From assembly GCF_003112735.1 (NCBI RefSeq), contig NZ_BFBR01000007.1, positions 175,060-239,059 of the forward strand: a DNA stretch of 64,000 nucleotides, read 5' to 3'. Below the pieces are notes generated by a model. The model did no database searches and was not told the DNA's origin. It saw only the letters and a program-made list of their open reading frames with translations. Shown here one piece after another: positions 58,369-64,000 of the stretch (position 1 is its first letter; every line of letters begins with the position of its first letter). A program made the translations under genes and the position numbers. Source of the DNA: Candidatus Phycosocius bacilliformis (GTDB lineage Bacteria > Pseudomonadota > Alphaproteobacteria > Caulobacterales > Aquidulcibacteraceae).

Positions 58369-59739
58369 TCAGGTACCCCGTGCTTTAGCCCCTGAATCAA
58401 GCACGTCTGGCCGCTTGGGCTCCATGGTGTCCAGGTCCCAATCTTCGGGGACAAAGGCTTTATAGGTCGGCTTTTGTACCGGATAGCCGCCCACTTCGGT
58501 CTCGCTGTCGATGATATGGCCGCGACCCTCGGCAATATCTGCAAGAATGCGGACGTCATGGGCATCACGGTCCCAAGGACGCGCGCCGACATGGGTCAAT
58601 AAATCGCGCTCCAAACCCGCTGCGGGGCTGATCGGCAGGCGCGGCGGCAGATCGAGGGGTTGTTTGGCCACATTGATGGCCGCTGTCCCAGATGTGTAGC
58701 GCCCCACTTGCGGCAATGCTTTGCCGTGCAGGTCTTGGGCAAGATTGCCTTGTAGATAAAGGTCAAGATCGCCATGGCCTCCTAGCATCACCAATGGCAG
58801 ACCGGGCGCGGTATCATGCCCCCCGCGCAAAGCATTGCCAATCACAGTCATGCGGCCGGTCTGGAAAGGCTTATCCCCCCACTCATTGGCCATCAGATTG
58901 TAATGGATGGCCCGGAAGCCCGGATTATAGATCAGATTATTGACAATCGCCCCCCGCACCCCGCCTTTAAACAATGGATTACGCTCAACATTATGGGCAT
59001 AGATGTTGCGGTAGATCAGAATATCGCTGACATTATCGTGGATGAGAGAGCCTTTGGAATGTTCGCCTTTGGCGTGGGTCGCATGCGACAGGCTCTCCGC
59101 AATCAGATTGTTGGAATAGGTAATCCGGCGGGAGGTGCCCTGCCGCCACGCGTCGGGCGTCGTGCCGGTAAATCGCGGCCCTGACGCGGAGAGATTTTCA
59201 TCGGTTCCCCAGGTCAGACTGCAATGGTCGACGATCACATTGCTGGCCCCGATGGTGGAAAATGAATCAAAGTCATTGCCACTCATTTTAGGCTTACCCG
59301 CCTCCCCGGCGCGGATGCGGATGTGGCGCATGATGACCTCTGAGGCGGTCACGTCCAAGCCGCCACGGATCAGCGTAATCCCGGGCGACGGTGCTGTCTG
59401 GCCGGCTATGGTGACAAAGGGTTCGGTCAACCGCAAGGTGGTTGCGTCAAGATCAATGACCCCACCGACCTCAAAAACAATGATGCGCGGGCCTTTGGTC
59501 TCCAAGGCGGCGCGCAAGGACCCTGGGCCGTCTTTCGCCAAGGTCGTCACCCGCAAGATTTGCCCCCCGCGTCCACCGCGGGTTTCTGCCGCCCAGCCCA
59601 CGGCGCCGGGAAACGCCAACGGGCCCGTGGCAGAAGCTGACGCCTGCGACCCGGTCTTGGCTGGTGCGGCCGACACAGCCCCGCTCAAACAGCCCAACAC
59701 AACACCCGACCCCGTCGCCAATAGCTGCCTGCGGTTCAT
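58369..59739 (-). CDS. Secreted pectate lyase-like polysaccharide lyase
   Basis: 456 residues. Tat/Sec-type leader (MNRRQLLATGSGVVLGCLSG). Parallel beta-helix with the pectate-lyase hallmarks: AAETRGGRGGQILRVTTLA, GPGSLRAALETKGPRIIVFE, FVTIAGQTAPSPGITL, VIMRHIRIRAGEAG and VIVDHCSLTWGTDEN. Repeated Asn/Asp-rich rungs follow (NVERNPLFKGG, NNLIYNPGF). It cleaves de-esterified polygalacturonate by beta-elimination, using Ca2+. ATG 59739 has GGAGAGG upstream; a longer frame toward 60030 has no ribosome site. It is divergent from the FAH/TRAP operon (122-bp shared promoter region). Confidence 0.88.
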   Translation of the reverse strand: MNRRQLLATGSGVVLGCLSGAVSAAPAKTGSQASASATGPLAFPGAVGWAAETRGGRGGQILRVTTLAKDGPGSLRAALETKGPRIIVFEVGGVIDLDATTLRLTEPFVTIAGQTAPSPGITLIRGGLDVTASEVIMRHIRIRAGEAGKPKMSGNDFDSFSTIGASNVIVDHCSLTWGTDENLSASGPRFTGTTPDAWRQGTSRRITYSNNLIAESLSHATHAKGEHSKGSLIHDNVSDILIYRNIYAHNVERNPLFKGGVRGAIVNNLIYNPGFRAIHYNLMANEWGDKPFQTGRMTVIGNALRGGHDTAPGLPLVMLGGHGDLDLYLQGNLAQDLHGKALPQVGRYTSGTAAINVAKQPLDLPPRLPISPAAGLERDLLTHVGARPWDRDAHDVRILADIAEGRGHIIDSETEVGGYPVQKPTYKAFVPEDWDLDTMEPKRPDVLDSGAKARGT

Positions 59740-59807
59740 GCCGCCTCTCCCCCCATGCGTGGGTCCAATGCCTGTGCTGACCCACAATTTTGTCTGGTTC
59801 AGCCATA

Positions 59808-59823
59808 TTGACACCGGTTTCCA
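59808..59823. promoter_or_regulatory. Dyad TTGACACCGGTTTCCA between lyase and FAH/TRAP operon
   Basis: Imperfect 16-bp palindrome (6 of 8 positions per arm) with central CCGG, the form of LacI-family operators that govern sugar genes. It lies in the shared divergent promoter region. No LacI gene is encoded in the window, so this is only a suggestion. Confidence 0.3.
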
Positions 59824-59861
59824 AAATGCGCAATCATGAAATTCGAAGGACATAAGTACCC

Positions 59862-60701
59862 ATGCTTCAGACTGGCCAAACCATTCAAGAGCCCGACAGC
59901 ATCCCAAGCGCCATCGCTGAAAGGTTCCGCATTGCCCGCCTGAACCGGACCCCGCTCGCCACCTTTCCGGGGCCAATGCCGACGGCTTTGGCCGACAGCT
60001 ACCGCATTCAAGATGTGGCCATCGCCACATGGCCAGACCAGCTCATTGGCTGGAAGGTTGGCCGGATATTGGGCGAGTTGGTCGATGTATATGGCACGGA
60101 TCGGCTGATCGGCCCCATTTTCGCAAAATCCTTGAGCCGGATTGAGGCGCGCGAGGAAGCCAAGTTCGCCGCCATCGAACATGGCTTTTGCGCAGTAGAA
60201 GGCGAATATGTCTTCGAATTATCCGATGATGCCGATCCGGCCAAAACCAATTATGACGCGCACACAGCACTCGAATTGGTCGGCAATCTGTGGACCGGGA
60301 TTGAGCTGGCCGGAAGTCCATTGGCCACGATCAATGAATTGGGCCCGACCGTTGTGGTCTCGGACTTCGGCAATAATTGGGGCTTAATCTTGGGCCAACC
60401 CGTCGACAACTGGCGCGTGCGCCTCCATGGCTTGGCATGCAAGGTCAGCATCAATGATCATCTGGTCGGACAGGGCGATGTGACCGCCTTCCCCGGTGGC
60501 ATCACCCAATCATTGGTCTTTGCCCTCAATTGTGCGGCCGCGCGCGGTCTGCCGCTGACGCGTGGGATGTTGGTGTCAACCGGGGCGGTCTCGGGTGTGC
60601 ATGATCTATTGCCGGGCCAGCATGCTGTGGCGGACTTTGGCCCTGATGGCACGCTTGCCTGTCATTGGCCGCTGACCTCCTTGGAAGGAATCCCATCATG
60701 A
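59862..60701 (+). CDS. FAH-superfamily protein (2-keto-4-pentenoate hydratase-like)
   Basis: 279 residues. Metal-binding motif EGEYVFEL (E-x-E) at about residue 108, preceded by GWKVG and IGPIF, and GLACKVSINDHLVGQG in the C-terminal half. This is the hydratase/decarboxylase branch of the FAH superfamily, acting on short unsaturated 2-oxo acids. In this setting the substrate could be an intermediate of uronate breakdown. Its TGA overlaps the ATG of the dctP gene (ATGA), so it is coupled to the transporter and probably processes the imported compound. Confidence 0.8.
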   Translation: MLQTGQTIQEPDSIPSAIAERFRIARLNRTPLATFPGPMPTALADSYRIQDVAIATWPDQLIGWKVGRILGELVDVYGTDRLIGPIFAKSLSRIEAREEAKFAAIEHGFCAVEGEYVFELSDDADPAKTNYDAHTALELVGNLWTGIELAGSPLATINELGPTVVVSDFGNNWGLILGQPVDNWRVRLHGLACKVSINDHLVGQGDVTAFPGGITQSLVFALNCAAARGLPLTRGMLVSTGAVSGVHDLLPGQHAVADFGPDGTLACHWPLTSLEGIPS

Positions 60702-61678
60702 GGCTAAACCGACGGTTTGTTATGGCTTTGGCGGGTGGGGGGCTGTTGGCTGCCTGCGAACCTGCCGACCATGGTGGCGTGCTGACTGCCTGTGATGTGC
60801 ACCGTGACGGCTATCCCACGGTTGAGGCGGTTAAATGGCTCGGGCAAAGGCTCAGCGAACAAACCCAAGGCCGGCTCACGATTCGCAATTATCCGTCCGG
60901 ACAATTGGGGGTGGAGGATGACACGATCGCGCTTGCCCAATCCGGTGTCATTGATATGTGCCGGGTGAATGCTGCTTCCCTCAACAATGCGTTTCCATTG
61001 ACCCAAGTGGTCTGCATGCCATTTGGCATCGAAGATGACGCGCATCTGCATCGGGTGCTGGACGGCGCCATCGGGCAAGAAATCCTCAACAGTTTTGCAA
61101 ATAGGGGCCTGATTGGGCTTGCGGCTTATGATGCAGGCGGGCGGTGCTTCTACAATACCCACCGGCCAATTGTGCAACCTTCTGACCTCAAGGGCCTCAA
61201 AATCCGAGTGCCGCAATCAGATGTGTTCATAGATGCAGTCGCTGCCATGGGGGCAAATCCCACGCCTTTGGGCGTTGGCGCGGTTTACTCTGCCTTGCAG
61301 AGTCGATTGATCGATGGGGCAGAAAACAATTGGCCGACTTTTGACTCCTCCCGTCATGTGGAAGTGGCCCATTATTGGTCCAATACGCGCCACTCTTATT
61401 CGCCTGAATTTCTTCTGATGTCGGCCAAGAGCTTCGCGCGTTTGAGCACAACCGATCAGGCGACCTTGCGCGAGCTGGCCAAAGCCTCGGTTCAGGTGAT
61501 GCGTCAAAACTGGGCGCGTTTTGAAGCCGAGTCGCGCGATCGCGCCCTAAAAGCGGGAACCAAAATGGTCGACGTGGACCGCGCGACCTTCAAACAAGCC
61601 TGCGAGCCCGTCAATCGCGCCCGCCTTACACATCCCGATGTCGCGCGTTTGTTCGCCGCAGTCAGAGCCATGGTGTGA
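60698..61678 (+). CDS. dctP: TRAP transporter solute-binding lipoprotein
   Basis: 326 residues. Signal sequence with a lipobox (GGGLLAAC), so it is predicted to be anchored, unlike many free DctP proteins. The two-lobe TRAP fold shows RLSEQTQGRLTIRNYPSGQLG, DTIALAQSGVIDMC, DLKGLKIRVPQSDVFIDA with the carboxylate-binding Arg, and LQSRLIDGAENNWPTF. It captures a carboxylated solute in the periplasm. GGAAGGAATCCC precedes the ATG. It forms an operon with dctQ and dctM; the usual ligands are organic acids such as sugar acids. Confidence 0.92.
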   Translation: MRLNRRFVMALAGGGLLAACEPADHGGVLTACDVHRDGYPTVEAVKWLGQRLSEQTQGRLTIRNYPSGQLGVEDDTIALAQSGVIDMCRVNAASLNNAFPLTQVVCMPFGIEDDAHLHRVLDGAIGQEILNSFANRGLIGLAAYDAGGRCFYNTHRPIVQPSDLKGLKIRVPQSDVFIDAVAAMGANPTPLGVGAVYSALQSRLIDGAENNWPTFDSSRHVEVAHYWSNTRHSYSPEFLLMSAKSFARLSTTDQATLRELAKASVQVMRQNWARFEAESRDRALKAGTKMVDVDRATFKQACEPVNRARLTHPDVARLFAAVRAMV

Positions 61679-61679
61679 C

Positions 61680-62177
61680 ATGACTGAAGATGACACGCCC
61701 TTGTCGACCCCAAGCTTTCTGGACCGGCTGGCAGACCTTTGTCGGGCTGTCGCGATGACAGGATTGGTCATCATCACTTTGGTGCAAGCCTGGCAGGTGT
61801 TTGCCCGTTATGTTTTGAACAATTCCCCCGGTTGGACTGAGCCTGTTTCGGTATTCTTCATGGGCATGACCGTGATGATGGCCGCAGCCGTGGGCGTGCG
61901 CGATGGCACACATTTTTCCTTTTCCAACATTCTTGACGCCATGCCCGCAGGCCTTGGCGGGCTGGTCCGGCGGCTCTTATTGGCGCTGACACTCTTGGTT
62001 GCGCTGCTTCTGGCCTATTGGGGCGTCATGCTGGCGGCGGACAATTGGACCGTTCAAATGGCCGGCGCACCTTTGCCCGCAGGCCTGCGCTATGTGCCTT
62101 TTGCGGTCGGGGCCAGCATCATGGCGATCTTTGCGCTTGAGCGTCTGCTGGCGCGTCAATCTTCTGGGGAGGGCTAA
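61680..62177 (+). CDS. dctQ: TRAP transporter small permease
   Basis: 165 residues, four membrane helices (MTGLVIITLVQAWQVFARY, SVFFMGMTVMMAAAVGV, LLALTLLVALLLAYWG and the last one before EGSGEG-like tail). The family motif RY-x-x-N-x-P-x-W-T-E-P is present as RYVLNNSPGWTEP. The second TM pair carries DGTHFSFSNI. The ATG lies one base after the dctP stop. It forms the membrane complex with DctM, driven by a Na+ gradient. Confidence 0.9.
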   Translation: MTEDDTPLSTPSFLDRLADLCRAVAMTGLVIITLVQAWQVFARYVLNNSPGWTEPVSVFFMGMTVMMAAAVGVRDGTHFSFSNILDAMPAGLGGLVRRLLLALTLLVALLLAYWGVMLAADNWTVQMAGAPLPAGLRYVPFAVGASIMAIFALERLLARQSSGEG

Positions 62178-62181
62178 GACA

Positions 62182-63462
62182 ATGGCACTTGCGGCACTGT
62201 TTCTCGTCTTTGCCCTGCTGCTGGTCTTGGGCGCGCCAGTCGCTATCGCGCTGATCGTGTCGACCATTGCGGCGGCCTTGGTGGTTGGCATCCCCCCGAT
62301 TGTGGTTGGTCAACAGGCCGCAGCCGACATTGCCTCAGTCGGCCTATTGGCGATCCCGCTGTTCGTGTTTGCGGGGGAGCTTATGCTCAAGGGCGGGATT
62401 TCGGCACGGATCATTGCGCTGGCAAGCGCTTTGGTCGGCCGCTTCCGCGGGGGTCTGGCCCAAGTTAGCGTGGTGGCCTCGACCTTGTTTGGCGGGGTTT
62501 CCGGGTCAGCCATTGCCGACATTTCCGCCGTCGGCGGCACCATGATCCCGCAAATGGCCCAGCGCGGCTATGATCGCGACTATGCGGTCAATGTCACGAT
62601 TTCAGCTGCCCTTGTCGCACTTTTGGTGCCACCCTCACATAATATGATCCTGTTCTCGGCGGCAGCTGGCGGCGGTATTTCGATCACCGCGCTGTTTTCG
62701 GCAGGCATTATCCCCGCTTTTATGTTGGCAATTGCCGTCATGATCACCGCTTATGTGCTGGCGGTGCGGCGAGGCTATCAGGCCGAAGGCCGGGTTGCGC
62801 TTAAAGCCATATTGACAACATTGGTCACGGCCTTGCCCGCACTTGTTCTGGTGCTCATCATCTTTGTCGGGATCAAGGCAGGCATTTTCACCGCCATCGA
62901 GAGCGCGTCTGTCGCTGTGGTCTATGCGGTTCTGGTGACTTTGCTGGTCTATCGCAGCTTGAGTTGGAAGGCCTTTGTCGAGGCAGCGCGCGGTGCGGCC
63001 CGCACCACAGGTTCGGTTCTGTTCGTGATTGGGGCTGCCGGCGCCTTTGGCTGGATGATGGCCTATTTGCAAGTGCCAGCCCATGCCGTCGACGCCATGA
63101 AGGCCATCGCCCATGACAAGCTGACCGTCTTGGCGCTGATGGTGTTGTGCTTGCTGGTTCTGGGCACCTTTATGGACCTTGCCCCACTGATCATTATTTC
63201 AACACCCATCTTCCTGCCCGTCGCAAAGGCCTATCATATTGATCCGGTTCATTTTGGCGTGGTGCTGATCCTGTCTGCCGGGATTGGTCTTGTCACACCG
63301 CCAGTGGGCTCAGTCCTCTTCCTGGGGGCCTCCATCGGCAAGATCAGCGTGATGGAAGCCGTCCGCGGCATGTGGCCCTTCTATCTGGCCGCCCTGATTG
63401 TGCTGATCCTCGTCATGATCTTCCCAGCCCTGTCATTGTGGTTGCCAAGCCTGGTGGCTTAG
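62182..63462 (+). CDS. dctM: TRAP transporter large permease
   Basis: 426 residues, about 12 membrane helices. Family motifs: LLAIPLFVFAGELMLKGGIS, GSAIADISAVGGTMIPQM, LVPPSHNMILFSAAAGG and TPPVGSVLFLGASIG. The large permease provides the transport path of the TRAP complex. GGGGAGGG precedes the ATG, four bases after the dctQ stop. An upstream frame from 61999 only reads dctQ in another phase. It is the last gene of the operon; the REP-like element starts nine bases after its stop. Confidence 0.94.
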   Translation: MALAALFLVFALLLVLGAPVAIALIVSTIAAALVVGIPPIVVGQQAAADIASVGLLAIPLFVFAGELMLKGGISARIIALASALVGRFRGGLAQVSVVASTLFGGVSGSAIADISAVGGTMIPQMAQRGYDRDYAVNVTISAALVALLVPPSHNMILFSAAAGGGISITALFSAGIIPAFMLAIAVMITAYVLAVRRGYQAEGRVALKAILTTLVTALPALVLVLIIFVGIKAGIFTAIESASVAVVYAVLVTLLVYRSLSWKAFVEAARGAARTTGSVLFVIGAAGAFGWMMAYLQVPAHAVDAMKAIAHDKLTVLALMVLCLLVLGTFMDLAPLIIISTPIFLPVAKAYHIDPVHFGVVLILSAGIGLVTPPVGSVLFLGASIGKISVMEAVRGMWPFYLAALIVLILVMIFPALSLWLPSLVA

Positions 63463-63470
63463 ATTTTGCC

Positions 63471-63559
63471 ATCCCCGCCGAAGCGAAGCGAAGAGCGGGG
63501 ACCTGCTTACGCTATTGCGGCACAAGGTCCCGGATCGGCTTCGCCGTCCGGGATGACAG
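63471..63559. repeat. REP-like palindromic element, copy 2
   Basis: Same two-hairpin layout as 36110-36195 with an extra GAAGC unit in the first loop. It begins nine bases after the dctM stop and may also act as its transcription end. Confidence 0.75.
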
Positions 63560-63588
63560 TGGTGTAGGTTTGGCTTTTCTACTCAGAA

Positions 63589-63621
63589 CCGTTTGGTGAA
63601 ACCTGTGTTTCACCAAAACGG
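63589..63621. repeat. Inverted repeat CCGTTTGGTGAAAC / GTTTCACCAAAACGG
   Basis: Near-perfect hairpin with a four-base loop and one extra A. Part of its arm (CGGTTTGGTGA) also occurs at about 36048 in the spacer before acnA. Confidence 0.6.
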
Positions 63622-63645
63622 ATGGTCGAGTTTGAGCGCGACATC

Positions 63646-63720
63646 TGGGTCGTCAAGTGTCGGTTTTCTTTGAAAACCGATCGCATCGCGACGCAGCAAA
63701 GCTGCGCACTTGACCACCCA
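63646..63720. repeat. Long inverted repeat with TGGGTCGTCAAGTG arms
   Basis: Arms TGGGTCGTCAAGTG and CACTTGACCACCCA pair with one mismatch. Inner hairpins CGGTTTT/AAAACCG and GCAGC/GCTGC sit inside. It shares the GTCAAGT-type outer word with 35944-36030. Confidence 0.6.
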
Positions 63721-63794
63721 GCTGTCGCAAGAACAATTGAGGTTGCGGTTTGGTGACCAGATTGGGCACCAAAGCGCTTCTAAGTTCTTTCGAT

Positions 63795-63880
63795 GTCATC
63801 CCCGCCGGAGCGCAGCGGAGAGCGGGGACCTCCATGCGCAGGTGCGCCACAAGGTCCCGGATCGGCTTCGCCGTCCGGGA
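63795..63880. repeat. REP-like palindromic element, copy 3
   Basis: Third copy of the element at 36110 and 63471, with CCCCGC/GCGGGG and TCCCGGA/TCCGGGA stems. Between copies 2 and 3 and from here to the window end no gene is visible. Confidence 0.75.
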
Positions 63881-63919
63881 TTGTCTGTTTGTGATGTGTC
63901 AGTATGGTTGGGCTGGTTA

Positions 63920-63953
63920 GGCAATTTGGTGGGTGGCCGCCCACCAAATTGCC
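63920..63953. repeat. 17-bp inverted repeat around GGCAATTTGGTGGGTGG
   Basis: GGCAATTTGGTGGGTGG directly abuts its complement with one mismatch, giving a long hairpin with almost no loop, well after the last gene. Confidence 0.65.
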
Positions 63954-64000
63954 GACGTTGGTACGACCGTGCCGGGATCGGGTTTGAGGCCCGTTGTCAT

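Overview
The window looks like chromosomal DNA of a GC-rich alphaproteobacterium, most plausibly from the Caulobacterales/Hyphomonadaceae/Maricaulales neighbourhood. The reasons are the 1600-residue NAD-glutamate dehydrogenase, an ECF11-type sigma factor next to a ChrR-like protein, a RpoH with the QKKLFFNLR box, TonB-dependent iron uptake, and a crescentin-like coiled-coil gene preceded by a full CtrA box (TTAA-N7-TTAA) and a CcrM-type GANTC site. The genus cannot be fixed from sequence alone. I found no tRNA, rRNA or CRISPR array.

Layout. 1-3257: 3' end of an acyl desaturase gene, an NTF2-like/LysR pair and an SbtA-type bicarbonate permease. 3280-12550: an accessory island of polymorphic-toxin C-termini and immunity genes, nearly all on the minus strand, cut up by IS66-type remnants and bracketed by two direct copies (about 550 bp) of the same remnant. 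12794-29245: core metabolism (glutamate dehydrogenase, AI-2E family permease, PQQ dehydrogenase, HisI, DUF817, FolE, CysS, TIGR02186/TauE, MtaB). 29290-30848: crescentin-like gene with its control region and terminators. 30839-35654: a tight minus-strand operon (HAD hydrolase, dCTP deaminase, ALDH7-like dehydrogenase, ApaG, GDPD). 35655-36520: palindrome-rich spacer. 36521-49983: aconitase, a small membrane protein/ImmA-IrrE pair, RpoH, GH53 galactanase, two histidine kinases, an AmpG-like permease and a Fur-type TonB receptor. 50148-52400: an AT-rich RloC-like ATPase, a probable acquired defence gene. 52996-57008: an unknown exported protein, a YdeI-like protein, FabI and the ChrR/ECF11 pair. 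57329-63462: a carbohydrate locus (esterase-like hydrolase, pectate lyase, FAH-fold protein, TRAP transporter). 63471-64000: another palindrome cluster.

How the parts fit. The island is the most unusual part. Its minus-strand order is [BECR-like toxin + zinc-ribbon immunity] - [DNRRLYAF toxin + DUF7660 immunity] - [Tox-REase-5 + Imm52] - IS remnant - [decayed toxin] - [truncated toxin + Imm26-like immunity] - [LysM/lipase toxin + ankyrin immunity]. A 13-bp sequence (TTGCCGCAGAGAG on the coding strand) recurs exactly where one module ends and the next begins. This fits successive displacement of toxin tips from a large Rhs/YD-type protein whose N-terminal delivery part is not in the window. 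Several toxin frames carry in-frame stops of different kinds, whereas the immunity frames are open. The island therefore looks like an immunity reservoir plus toxin relics. The second accessory locus is the lone RloC-like gene. The pectate lyase, esterase, FAH protein and TRAP transporter, with the GH53 enzyme 16 kb away, suggest growth on plant or algal pectin-type polysaccharide.
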